A stretch of 24,127 bases of DNA from ARS1285 sp039796495. Its GTDB lineage: Archaea; Nanobdellota; Nanobdellia; Pacearchaeales; GW2011-AR1. The translations under genes were made by a program, and so were the position numbers. How positions within the stretch are numbered: position 1 is the first letter of the stretch; each line of letters opens with the position of its first letter. The stretch lies in the NCBI GenBank assembly GCA_039796495.1, contig JBDKJQ010000073.1:1-24127 (forward strand), written 5' to 3'. Below the pieces are notes generated by a model. It searched no databases. It saw only the letters and a program-made list of their open reading frames with translations, and was not told the DNA's origin. This document shows, piece by piece, positions 1 through 7,440 of this stretch.

Positions 1-12
1 TACAAGTCTAGA

Positions 13-39
13 AAATAAATGTCCTGCCGACATTTATTT
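13..39. repeat. Perfect hairpin, 11-bp stem
   Basis: AAATAAATGTC (13-23) and GACATTTATTT (29-39) are perfect reverse complements around a 5-base loop. The hairpin lies beyond the 3' end of the minus-strand gene at 102-410 and could mark a transcript end or a protein-binding site. Confidence 0.6.
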
Positions 40-58
40 CGCATTTCATAAATTATTT

Positions 59-86
59 TAGCCCTACGACATATGTCGCTGGGCTA
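59..86. repeat. Interrupted palindrome 3' of the first gene
   Basis: TAGCCC (59-64) pairs with GGGCTA (81-86), and the centre CGACATATGTCG (67-78) is a perfect palindrome. The two parts are separated by a 2x2 mismatch. It sits 16 bases past the stop codon of the minus-strand gene at 102-410 and shares the CGACAT core with the hairpin at 13-39. Role unknown: terminator-like hairpin or operator are both possible. Confidence 0.6.
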
Positions 87-101
87 TACAGGGTGGGGTT
101 T

Positions 102-410
102 CTATCGGTTCGCATGCCGACAATAATCTCTTGATCTTATTGCTTCCGCTTCTTGTTCAAGTTCATCCAATCTTTTTATCAATGCAGAAATTTGGGGATG
201 ATTTTGCGAGACTCCGTCTCTGTTATTGAGAAATCTTACATATTCTCTCGCAGAATGCAAATGAACGAAACATTCCAACTGATCTTCTTGATCAGATGAA
301 GTTTTTTTCGTAAGATACAGCCCTATCTGCTCATTAGCTCCCTTAAATAAATAATTATCATCAAGCCCTTGCTCATCCAGAACATGTTTTTCTACATCGG
401 CTATACTCAT
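102..410 (-). CDS. Hypothetical protein, 102 aa
   Basis: I do not recognise this family. The protein is soluble and acidic, with no signal peptide or membrane segment. The middle (HLHSAREYVRFLNNRDGVSQ) and the C-terminal half (SALIKRLDELEQEAEAI) look helical, the latter with coiled-coil character. The ATG at 410 is supported by a TATA-like element at 431-440, centred about 25 bases upstream, the spacing seen throughout this window. Two inverted repeats lie just past its stop codon. Function cannot be inferred from context. Confidence 0.6.
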   Translation of the reverse strand: MSIADVEKHVLDEQGLDDNYLFKGANEQIGLYLTKKTSSDQEDQLECFVHLHSAREYVRFLNNRDGVSQNHPQISALIKRLDELEQEAEAIRSRDYCRHANR

Positions 411-430
411 AGTTACTGTTATTGGATTTA

Positions 431-440
431 TTATATAAAT
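431..440 (-). promoter_or_regulatory. TATA box of the 102-aa gene
   Basis: On the minus strand this reads ATTTATATAA, centred about 25 bases upstream of the ATG at 410. This predicts a leaderless or nearly leaderless transcript. Confidence 0.55.
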
Positions 441-471
441 TTTTTCTTCTGAATTACTATTGAAAGGAGAT

Positions 472-741
472 TTATCTTCGTAAATATCTACTCGCTCTTA
501 TTAGCAAAAAAGAGGCTAGAGTGCCTGTTGCCATTCCTGCAATAAAATATGCTGTAGAATAATCTGCTGTTGGTTTCTCTTGAGATATCGCTGGGGAGCT
601 TTGTGAAAGCGTTTCTGTTTTTTCATAAGATCTGTTGCTCACTTTTTCACCTTCAGGCTGATGTGCTCTGATATCTGTTGCTGGAAATACCATTGAACTT
701 GCCAATACCAATCCTGCTAATCCTTGTTTTAGTTCTTGCAT
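472..741 (-). CDS. Small secreted/membrane-anchored protein, 89 aa
   Basis: Family not recognised. The N-terminus has a short charged start (MQELKQG) and a hydrophobic stretch (LAGLVLASSMVF) ending in a possible signal peptidase site near residues 24-27 (IRAHQ). A polar Ser/Glu/Lys-rich linker follows. A C-terminal membrane segment (about residues 65-82, AYFIAGMATGTLASFLLI) is capped by a basic tail (RASRYLRR). It could be an exported protein anchored by its C-terminus, or a two-pass membrane protein if the first segment is not cleaved. A TTAAAAA-type box at about 760-771 lies 25 bases upstream of the start. It ends 38 bases before rad50 starts to be read on the map but is probably an independent unit. 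Confidence 0.6.
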   Translation of the reverse strand: MQELKQGLAGLVLASSMVFPATDIRAHQPEGEKVSNRSYEKTETLSQSSPAISQEKPTADYSTAYFIAGMATGTLASFLLIRASRYLRR

Positions 742-779
742 GAAATGATGGGGGTATGATCTTTTTAAGGATATCTTTG

Positions 780-2837
780 CTAACTTATTTTCTCAACACT
801 GCTTATGCCTTTCTCTTTTTTTATTCTTATGATATTATCGACGAAACTTTCTATTTTTGGCTCATGGGAGACAATAATCAATTGCTCGACGCTTAATTGT
901 CCTAACACATCCCGCATCTTGTCCAGCTGCTGGTATGAAAATCCATCGGTCGGCTCGTCGAGAATTATCAGATTTGCCGTTTTAATATTGCTGAGCATTG
1001 AATTAATCACCTGATTCAATGAAAGCCGATATGCCAATGCAATTGCAGTTCGTTCTCCTCCTGAAAGATATTCATAATCGATTTCATAATCCTGCTGTTC
1101 TATTATCGGGGAGAAATCCTCGTCCAGTTTTGCTGACAGACTTTCTGAAACAAGAATTGAAAACCATTTTGAAAATAATTTTGAGAACTCTTCTTTTAGT
1201 GCATTCATCACCTGTTTTTCAGTAAATAAAATAATTTCGAGAAATTTTTCTGAGATCCAGTATTCAAGTTCTCTGATTTTTTCTGTCTGCTGTTTCAGTT
1301 TTTCTTTTTCTGCTATCTGCTGTATTCGCTCATTGATATCCTGCTCCAGATACTGAATCTCCCTGTTTGTTTCTGCTTTTTTTATCGCTGCATAATTTTC
1401 CTCTTCCTTTGCTTTTTTCAATTCTGTCTCACGTTCTTTGAACAATACATCATATCTCTCAAATTCTTTAATCGCGTTTTCAATAGTCTCTATATGTTTT
1501 TTCAACATCTTCACATCCTGCTCGATTGTTTTCAGTTGTTTTTCCATATCAGCGACTCTTTTTTCCTTATCCTGAATATTCTCTTTTTTTATCTTTAATA
1601 TCTCCATCGAAGATTTTTTTGACCTGAACTCCTCTATCACTTTTTTCACTTCCTCTATTTTTTTCACCTGTTCTGCTTTTTTTGACAGCAGCTGCTGTAT
1701 TGTTTTTTCAGTCGTTGTAACCTCATTGTCTGCATTATCAACTATATTTTTTTTATATTCATGTGACACTCCCTGCAAACAGGTAGGACATTTTTCCAGG
1801 CTGATGATCTTGTTTTTTAAATTTCCCGCTTCTTTTTTTCTTGATTCTGAAGCGTGGATAATGCTTATTGTTTCAATGTATTCTTTTTGCAGTTCTTTCT
1901 CTTTTTCTTCCTGAAATTTTATTCTCTGATTTACCGCATTGTATTCCTCCTCGTTGAATGATATCTTTTTTGATTCTCTTACCTCATCCTGCAATGCAGC
2001 TACGTTCTTTTGCATGCTCTTTAGCTGGCTTTCTTTTTCTGCATGTAAAATGTCTGTTTTTGCCTTCTCCGTTTGAAGTGATCTTTTTTCATTGACCTTG
2101 TCTTCAATCTTTTTCAAATTATTTTCTCTTGTTTTTCTTGCTTCAACTTTTTCATTGTATTCTTTCTCTTCCACCACTTTTTTTTCCTGTAATTTTTTCA
2201 TATTCTCTTTTTTCTGATTGCATAATTCTTTTTCTTTTTCCAGATTTGTCAATAATGCTTCATTTATCCGCGTCTTTTCTCTGAGCTTTGCAGTAAGCAG
2301 CGAGGTATTTTCTTCTATCCGTTTGTATTTGTCAATACCAAACACGTGCCGCAATGTATTCAATCGCGTATCCTCTGATTCTAAAATGATCTGCTTCATT
2401 TCTTCCTGAGGAGTATAGACGGTAAACTTATAGAGGAGATTTGTTTTTTTTGAAAATTCCTGAGGGTAATTCAGAACCTTGAGAACTTTTGACTTAATCT
2501 CGGTAATGCTTTCCTCGAATCGCTGGTTGTCAATGATAATGGTGGCAGAATCCTGAGTGATTGATTTTTTATTTTTTTTTAACGTCCGCTCTATAATTAT
2601 GGGCTTATCTTCTATTTCAAGTTCCAGACATACTGTTGCTTCATCTTTATCAGTTCGTAACAATGCATTTGCCTTTTGCGAGGGTTGCAGTCCAAATAAT
2701 GCAAATTCAATCGCAAGAAGGATTGTTGTTTTTCCTGAACCTATATCTCCTGACAGGAGCGTTGAACCCTTTGGAAAAATAATTTCCTGGTCCTCATAGC
2801 TTCGGATATTTTTTATTGCTAGTTTTTTTAGTATCAT
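780..2837 (-). CDS. rad50: Rad50/SbcC-type zinc-hook ATPase, 685 aa
   Basis: Double-strand-break repair ATPase that normally works with the Mre11 nuclease. The order is classic: Walker A GDIGSGKTT (residues 30-38), a long Lys/Glu-rich coiled coil, the zinc hook CPTC (Cys350 and Cys353) at the apex, a returning coiled coil, the ABC signature LSGGERTAIALAYRLS (from 591), Walker B (NLIILDEPTDGF) and the H-loop (IVSHE). At 685 residues it is shorter than the roughly 850-900 usual for archaeal Rad50, the loss being in the coiled-coil arms. No mre11, herA or nurA lies next to it in this window, unlike the common archaeal cluster. The start at 2837 has a TTAAAAT box about 25 bases upstream. A solitary SbcC-like SMC ATPase is the alternative name. 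Confidence 0.93.
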   Translation of the reverse strand: MILKKLAIKNIRSYEDQEIIFPKGSTLLSGDIGSGKTTILLAIEFALFGLQPSQKANALLRTDKDEATVCLELEIEDKPIIIERTLKKNKKSITQDSATIIIDNQRFEESITEIKSKVLKVLNYPQEFSKKTNLLYKFTVYTPQEEMKQIILESEDTRLNTLRHVFGIDKYKRIEENTSLLTAKLREKTRINEALLTNLEKEKELCNQKKENMKKLQEKKVVEEKEYNEKVEARKTRENNLKKIEDKVNEKRSLQTEKAKTDILHAEKESQLKSMQKNVAALQDEVRESKKISFNEEEYNAVNQRIKFQEEKEKELQKEYIETISIIHASESRKKEAGNLKNKIISLEKCPTCLQGVSHEYKKNIVDNADNEVTTTEKTIQQLLSKKAEQVKKIEEVKKVIEEFRSKKSSMEILKIKKENIQDKEKRVADMEKQLKTIEQDVKMLKKHIETIENAIKEFERYDVLFKERETELKKAKEEENYAAIKKAETNREIQYLEQDINERIQQIAEKEKLKQQTEKIRELEYWISEKFLEIILFTEKQVMNALKEEFSKLFSKWFSILVSESLSAKLDEDFSPIIEQQDYEIDYEYLSGGERTAIALAYRLSLNQVINSMLSNIKTANLIILDEPTDGFSYQQLDKMRDVLGQLSVEQLIIVSHEPKIESFVDNIIRIKKEKGISSVEKIS

Positions 2838-2960
2838 GCTCTTTTTGTTGATTTAGAATTTTAAGAGAAACGGCGAGGGAATTTATAAGGATAGTTGTGA
2901 TGGATAAGACTTATTAATATCTTTGCTGTCATTGTATTAAACAAACATACATAAATTCTG

Positions 2961-3440
2961 ATGGAAAATAAACATGATTTCGAAGCTCGCTATGGAGAAC
3001 CCCGCGGATTAGTGAAACTGTCCCCTACCGTCAGACCAAGCGGGCCGTTTCTCTGTTATAGTGATGCGTCAATGTGTGAACGTGGTTCAGCGTATGGAAT
3101 TATTGTTATTAACAATGCACAAGTTTTCCGTTGTGAATCAGGCATGTTTGATCTTGAGGCTGATAACAGCATAGCCGCTGAATTGTTGGCAATGACCAAA
3201 GCTTTGTCTTTTGTACCTAATTCCGTAGGGGGAACTTCTTATTCTGATTTAGAGAATATTTCGAGTCTGTTGTTAATGGAAACTAATAGTAGGAAGTATG
3301 ACGAGCTGGTTACGCGGCTGAATGATGAACTTGGTCGAACAAATTGTATTGCAAAGTATTTACCAAAAAATCTTCGGGATGACTACTATTTTGAATGTCA
3401 CAAAATGGCTAGAAAGGCGCGACGAAAATGTATTTATTAA
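2961..3440 (+). CDS. RNase H-fold protein, 159 aa
   Basis: Residues 31-155 look like an RNase HI-type domain, which in active members cuts the RNA strand of RNA-DNA hybrids. The first acidic residue is Asp35 in CYSDAS, followed by a Gly-rich turn and a beta strand (AYGIIVI). The second is Glu74 in the AAELLAMTKAL helix and the third Asp96 in SYSDLENI. The C-terminal helix CHKMARKAR matches the region that carries the fourth acidic residue in bacterial RNase HI, but has His147, as seen in several archaeal-type RNases HI. A 30-residue N-terminal extension is unassigned. A TATTAAAC box at about 2933-2940 fits leaderless start at 2961. It is divergent from rad50. Confidence is good for the fold, lower for catalytic activity. 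Confidence 0.6.
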   Translation: MENKHDFEARYGEPRGLVKLSPTVRPSGPFLCYSDASMCERGSAYGIIVINNAQVFRCESGMFDLEADNSIAAELLAMTKALSFVPNSVGGTSYSDLENISSLLLMETNSRKYDELVTRLNDELGRTNCIAKYLPKNLRDDYYFECHKMARKARRKCIY

Positions 3441-3800
3441 ATTTGCTGAAATATTTATTAATTATTTGCTACCGAGAATATATAAAAAAGTACGATTTAC
3501 GGTAAATAGTGTATTCTTAGTAGGTTTGACGTTATCAACATATGTCTCATTTAATAACGGATTTATCCGAGCTAAAAAGAAGGTATTATGCAGGCTATGC
3601 TCAAGGGCATATGGGTCTCAAATTTTTTTGGAGTGATGTTAATAAGATTCTTACATGAATTCTTTTGGGAAACTTCTGTTTCCCTCTTAAAAATTGCATA
3701 CACTCTTTTTTGGGATGATGAGATATTGCTAAGGAAACTTATAAGGTTAATGATACTGAAACTACATAATATTTTTAAAGTTTGAAACTATTTTTTCAGG
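3441..3800. other. Intergenic stretch, possibly decayed coding DNA
   Basis: No convincing gene. Three short overlapping frames are open. One (3542-3658, + strand, 38 codons) encodes a YYAGYAQGHMGL stretch that loosely echoes the Tyr/Gly repeats of the lipoprotein just downstream. Another (3588-3785) is hydrophobic with no clear promoter. A 13-bp palindrome ATTTACGGTAAAT lies at 3495-3507. A TTTTTAAAG box at about 3770-3780 serves the next gene. Confidence 0.35.
3667..3684. repeat. Perfect hairpin, 7-bp stem
   Basis: GGGAAAC (3667-3673) and GTTTCCC (3678-3684) pair around the loop TTCT. It lies between the RNase H-like gene and the lipoprotein gene and may be a transcript-end structure. Confidence 0.5.
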
Positions 3801-4064
3801 ATGAATCATATCTCTCTGCTTTCGGTTGTTGGAGCTCTGGTTCTGAGTGCGTCAGTTGGATGCAACGGACAAAAAAATTATGACGATGCTTACACTTCCG
3901 GCTTTAATGAGGGGTTGGATAAAGGGTATAGTAGAGGATATTCTGCAGGATATGAAGATGCGGAATTACATTTTAAGTGTGCCTCTGAGACAAAATCGCC
4001 TCATACTCTCAAGTCACCCCTGGAAAAATATAAAGAGACTCATCCTGAGCTGAGAGAAGAATAG
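3801..4064 (+). CDS. Small predicted lipoprotein with GX3 repeats, 87 aa
   Basis: The N-terminus is a lipoprotein-type signal peptide: hydrophobic ISLLSVVGALVLSASVG followed by Cys21, a plausible lipobox (SVGC). The mature part begins with glycine at every fourth position (SGFNEGLDKGYSRGYSAGY), a GX3 pattern with aromatic residues that resembles the repeats of Yae1-type and other helical-packing proteins. A charged tail follows. Function unknown; a surface-anchored helical repeat peptide is the simplest reading. The start has a TTTTTAAAG box about 25 bases upstream. It converges on the rRNA methyltransferase gene with a 7-base gap. Confidence 0.6.
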   Translation: MNHISLLSVVGALVLSASVGCNGQKNYDDAYTSGFNEGLDKGYSRGYSAGYEDAELHFKCASETKSPHTLKSPLEKYKETHPELREE

Positions 4065-4071
4065 ATCTATA

Positions 4072-4926
4072 CTAATTTTTCTGAGAGATCACATAAAAAA
4101 TTTCATTTTCTATTGAGAATGATTGAAATATTAGTTTAAGATGTATAAGCATATTTTCAAATCCTATTCTCCGAGGGAGATTCATGTTTTTTCTTGTCAG
4201 TGTTTTTGTTGCAAAGCTTGCAATTATATATTTTGTCTTGTTTTCTTCAAAGAATTTTTTTATAATCTCTCCTGAAGTTTTCTTCTTTTTTGTGTCGATG
4301 AGATCAATGATTTTAAACATGAACACCATGTCTGCTAATGACCTCTCTGAAATTTTCTGCGAGTTTCTTATATCGAGCAGTTCTGCTTTTCCGTTTAATC
4401 CTTTTTGCTTCATTATATCAAAATAATCATTGATGAACTGTATGTCCGCATTGTCGATGTCATATGCATAATATGTTACTGACTCCAGATTCATGAACGG
4501 AAATGAAATCGGATTTAATCCTGCTCCGATGTCGATAATTACTCTGGGCTTTCCTGTTACAGAAAATATTTTTTTGTAAATTGATTCATAATCTTCTACT
4601 CTTTCTTTTGCTGAAATCGCCGTTGCAAGTATCTTTTTTGCTGCCTGTTTTATTTTTTTATCATTATTTTCTTCCACTGATTTTTTTATTTCTTGAAGAT
4701 AACTGTTTCTTTTGTTTTTCTTTTTTGTCTGATAGCTCGCATATACTCTATGAAGTTTTTTCCTTATTTCTTTGATCATCTTTTTTGATTCACTCTTTTT
4801 TATTTCTTCTTCTCTTAATTGCGGATGTTGTTTTAGATAGAGCTGGATCTCTCTTTGCACGAGTTCATCGGAAATTGTTTTATATTTCTTGTTGTTTTTT
4901 ATCAGGGATATAATTTTGTCTTCCAT
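4072..4926 (-). CDS. ArmA/Rmt-like 16S rRNA (guanine-N7) methyltransferase homolog, 284 aa
   Basis: Resembles the ArmA/RmtB/FmrO family, which methylates N7 of G1405 in 16S rRNA and gives aminoglycoside resistance in bacteria. The match runs the whole length from memory of RmtB. The N-terminal rRNA-docking helices have KKYKTISDELVQREI (13-27) and IRKKLHRVYASY (54-65). The linker has AKERVEDYESIYKKIFS (106-122). The SAM-binding motif is VIIDIGAGLNPISFPFM (129-145). FMFKIIDLID (202-211) corresponds to the family IFKLLPLLE segment, and SFATKTLTRKN (237-247) to SFPTRSLGGRG. Bacterial members are about 250-280 residues. It is chromosomal and divergent from aEF1A with a shared promoter, so a housekeeping or self-protection role on the archaeal ribosome is plausible. 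The exact target base is not established. Confidence 0.8.
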   Translation of the reverse strand: MEDKIISLIKNNKKYKTISDELVQREIQLYLKQHPQLREEEIKKSESKKMIKEIRKKLHRVYASYQTKKKNKRNSYLQEIKKSVEENNDKKIKQAAKKILATAISAKERVEDYESIYKKIFSVTGKPRVIIDIGAGLNPISFPFMNLESVTYYAYDIDNADIQFINDYFDIMKQKGLNGKAELLDIRNSQKISERSLADMVFMFKIIDLIDTKKKKTSGEIIKKFFEENKTKYIIASFATKTLTRKNMNLPRRIGFENMLIHLKLIFQSFSIENEIFYVISQKN

Positions 4927-4947
4927 TACTATAGAAAAATCAAAAGA

Positions 4948-4955
4948 TTTATAAA
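4948..4955. promoter_or_regulatory. Shared palindromic TATA box of two divergent genes
   Basis: TTTATAAA is its own reverse complement. Its centre (4951.5) is 25.5 bases from the A of the aEF1A ATG (4977) and 25.5 bases from the A of the methyltransferase ATG (4926). The flanks are purine-rich on the proper strand in each direction (AATCAAAAGA on +, AAAAAAGAGGC on -), as expected for BRE elements. No other TATA-like box fits either gene as well. Confidence 0.75.
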
Positions 4956-4976
4956 GCCTCTTTTTTAATTATTACA

Positions 4977-6266
4977 ATGGCTAATATAAAACCAACAATG
5001 AATGTCGTGTTTGTCGGACACGTTGATCATGGTAAAAGTACCTGTGTCGGACAATTGATGTTTCAGTCTGGCATTATTCCTGAGCAAGAATTGAAAAAAT
5101 TGCGGGAAGAAGCTGAGAAACATGGTAAACCGGGATTTGAATTCGCGTATATCATGGATCAGGTTAAAGAAGAGCGAGAGAGAGGAGTTACTATTGATTT
5201 GTCTTACCAGAAAATTATCACGCCAAAACGACAGGTGACTATTATTGATGCGCCTGGACACAAAGATTTTGTTAAAAATATGATTACTGGTGCTTCACAG
5301 GCTGATGCTGCTTTCTTGACTATTGCTGCAAAAGAAGGAGTACAACCTCAGACGAAAGAACACTTATGGCTTTTGCGAACCATGGGTGTTGGAGAAATTT
5401 CGGTTCTTATCAATAAGATGGATACTGTTGAATATAAAGAAGATGCGTTCAATAAAGTGAAAGATGAAGTTTCTGCACTGTTGAAAACTGTTGGTATTAA
5501 ACTAGAAAAAGTTCCGTTTATTCCGGTTGCAGGGTTAAAAGGAGATAATATTAAAAATAAATCTACGAACATGCCTTGGTATAAAGGGCCAACCTTGTAC
5601 GAGCAATTGGACATTTTCCCTGAACCGAAAAAGCCGATTGAATTGCCGATGAGAATGCCGATACAAGATGTGTATGAAATTACTGGTATTGGAACTGTTC
5701 CTGTCGGAAAAATTGAAACTGGTGTTATGAAATTGAATCAGAAAGTTAAAATCTTGCCGGGAAGAAGCGGACGAGGAATTGACGGAGAAGTCAAGACCAT
5801 TGAGATGCACCATGAGCAATTCCAGGAAGCACTCGCTGGTTTTAATGTTGGTGTTAACATTCGAGGCGTTGGCAAGAAAGATATTGCACGAGGCGATGTT
5901 ATCTGCGATGCTGCAAAGCCTGCAACGATTGCTGAAGAATTCACTGCACAGATTGCAGTTATTAATCACCCAACGGTCATTGCAAAAGGTTATACTCCTG
6001 TATTCCATGTTCACACTGCACAAGTTCCTTGTCAATTGATACAGATTGTCCACAAAATTGATCCGACCAGCGGACAACCAATGCAGGGACAAGTTGACTT
6101 TTTGAAAAACGGCGATGTTGCTGTCTGCAAGTTCAAGCCAATCGGCAATCTTGTCATTGAAAAATCTTCAATTAATCCCCATATGGCACGATTTGCAATT
6201 CGGGATGCTGGAGCAACTGTTGCTGCCGGTGTATGCACTGAACTTGTTGAGAAGAAATTTGCGTAA
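4977..6266 (+). CDS. tuf: Translation elongation factor 1-alpha (aEF1A), 429 aa
   Basis: The GTPase that delivers aminoacyl-tRNA to the ribosome. G1 is GHVDHGKST (14-22), switch I contains ERGVTID, G3 is DAPGHKD, G4 is NKMD, and the family insert KDFVKNMITGASQADAA is present. Domains 2 and 3 follow, including YEITGIGTVPVGKIETG and a C-terminal FAIRDAGATVAAGV strand. The length is normal for an archaeal aEF1A. The start MANIKPTMNVVFVGHVDHG is preceded by a TATA box at 4948-4955, implying a leaderless mRNA. A run of seven T (6268-6274) directly after the stop fits archaeal termination. The gene stands alone, not next to ribosomal protein genes in this window. Confidence 0.98.
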   Translation: MANIKPTMNVVFVGHVDHGKSTCVGQLMFQSGIIPEQELKKLREEAEKHGKPGFEFAYIMDQVKEERERGVTIDLSYQKIITPKRQVTIIDAPGHKDFVKNMITGASQADAAFLTIAAKEGVQPQTKEHLWLLRTMGVGEISVLINKMDTVEYKEDAFNKVKDEVSALLKTVGIKLEKVPFIPVAGLKGDNIKNKSTNMPWYKGPTLYEQLDIFPEPKKPIELPMRMPIQDVYEITGIGTVPVGKIETGVMKLNQKVKILPGRSGRGIDGEVKTIEMHHEQFQEALAGFNVGVNIRGVGKKDIARGDVICDAAKPATIAEEFTAQIAVINHPTVIAKGYTPVFHVHTAQVPCQLIQIVHKIDPTSGQPMQGQVDFLKNGDVAVCKFKPIGNLVIEKSSINPHMARFAIRDAGATVAAGVCTELVEKKFA

Positions 6267-6267
6267 G

Positions 6268-6274
6268 TTTTTTT
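6268..6274 (+). terminator. Poly-T terminator after aEF1A
   Basis: Seven consecutive T begin two bases after the stop codon. Archaeal RNA polymerase terminates at such U-runs without needing a hairpin. Confidence 0.4.
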
Positions 6275-6314
6275 GGTGTGCATATAACCCAAATAAAAGA
6301 GTTCTTGGAGAATT

Positions 6315-7004
6315 ATGGGCAAAAATTTTGACAATAAGTCATCTGCTGAAAAATATTTAGAAGAAGAAGTTATAAGAACTGTCTATTTGTTTTTGCCGTT
6401 GTTTCCTATTAATGAAAATGATTTGCAAGGATATGAAAAGCCCACAGTTTTAATTGATGACGATTCTGACTATCAACGTAGCGGATATTATAGTAATGAA
6501 AATAGTATTTATTTTGCTAAAGAGGATACGATTACTAATCACTCTATCGGAGAATATGTTGGAGACTGGTTGTATCATAATGTAAATCCAAGCATCTTTA
6601 AGGAAAAGAGAAAAAATTTTGAAAAAATTATAGATAATGAAAATTTTGGCGAATCTGCACGTCGTTATTTTGCAGGTCTTGATCTTGGTTATTATATTCT
6701 ATTTGATATAGTTCCTTATTATTGTGGGCTATATAATAATGAAAGAGGAAATTTTCAGTCACCTTCGACTCAAGATGTTCTGGAAACTATTACGAGTATG
6801 GAAGCGGAAGGATTTGGAAACCGCTCGTTTGGTAGAGGAGCTATAGCAGTTCAATATGCTTTACTCAAAACAAGAAGACTGGCAACATTGCTCTATGAAA
6901 GACATGATACGCAAGAGTTCAGATTATTAACAGGAATGACACTTAAAGATGCTCAAAAGAAAATAAAGCTATTAACCGGTTATGATATTCTAGATTTAGA
7001 ATAA
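6315..7004 (+). CDS. Hypothetical protein, 229 aa
   Basis: No family assigned. It is a soluble protein without signal or membrane segments. The stretch NHSIGEYVGDWLYHNVNP (about residues 75-92) has the look of a helix from zinc-metallopeptidase-like proteins, but the HExxH core is not intact: a Gly-Asp stands where the second His would be expected, and another His follows four residues later. If related to zincins it is probably inactive. A GLDLGYYILFDIVPYYCGL helix and a basic helix (YALLKTRRLATLLYERH) follow. The start ATG at 6315 has a GGAG Shine-Dalgarno-like sequence at 6307-6310, so unlike most genes here it may be translated from a leader. Confidence 0.6.
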   Translation: MGKNFDNKSSAEKYLEEEVIRTVYLFLPLFPINENDLQGYEKPTVLIDDDSDYQRSGYYSNENSIYFAKEDTITNHSIGEYVGDWLYHNVNPSIFKEKRKNFEKIIDNENFGESARRYFAGLDLGYYILFDIVPYYCGLYNNERGNFQSPSTQDVLETITSMEAEGFGNRSFGRGAIAVQYALLKTRRLATLLYERHDTQEFRLLTGMTLKDAQKKIKLLTGYDILDLE

Positions 7005-7086
7005 AGCTCTAAAGATCCTCTAAGCAAAAAATCCTGAAAGGACTATTTCTGTCATTGAAAAATCATATAGTATCAAAAATAAAAAA

Positions 7087-7161
7087 TTACGCCTCTTCTT
7101 CATCGAGATTTAACTCGTCGACAACTTCATCAAACTCATCTTCAGACATAGTATCCCTCAT
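7087..7161 (-). CDS. Possible very small acidic peptide, 24 aa
   Basis: A short open frame in a 530-base gap encodes a peptide starting MRDTMSEDEFDEVVDEL and ending in DEEEA. Of 24 residues, half are Asp or Glu. A second ATG at 7149 would give 20 residues. A minus-strand AT-rich box (TAAAAATATA, about 7186-7195) lies near the spacing used for leaderless genes here. The composition is strikingly biased, as in real acidic micropeptides, but there is no homology evidence and chance remains likely. Confidence 0.3.
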   Translation of the reverse strand: MRDTMSEDEFDEVVDELNLDEEEA

Positions 7162-7440
7162 TTTTTATCTAGTCTTTTATTGAAACTATATTTTTATTAG
7201 AGTATTTAAATTTTTTGTCAGTTCTTTTTTGTGTTTTTGATAAGGATAATGCTTAAATATGAATAATTTTCCCGACCAAAAAATTTAAATAGTGAACATT
7301 TGTAGGTTGAGCATTATAGATTAAGAAGATATTATTATCTTATCACGATCACGATTATCCATTCACGTTCATTTTTGGAAATCATAACCAGAATGAGATA
7401 GATGTCTTTCTCGGATCTTTAATGAAAAATAAAATTTAAA

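Noticed and set aside
3322..3636. 104-codon frame overlapping the RNase H-like gene
   Set aside because: It overlaps the C-terminal conserved helix of the RNase H-like gene in another frame and has no promoter or recognisable sequence.
4022..4820. Shared HPELREE/HPQLREE words in the neighbouring lipoprotein and methyltransferase
   Set aside because: Seven-residue similarity in charged helices of otherwise unrelated proteins; probably chance.
5348..6092. Minus-strand frames inside the aEF1A gene
   Set aside because: Shadows of the highly conserved + strand gene; composition does not resemble real protein.
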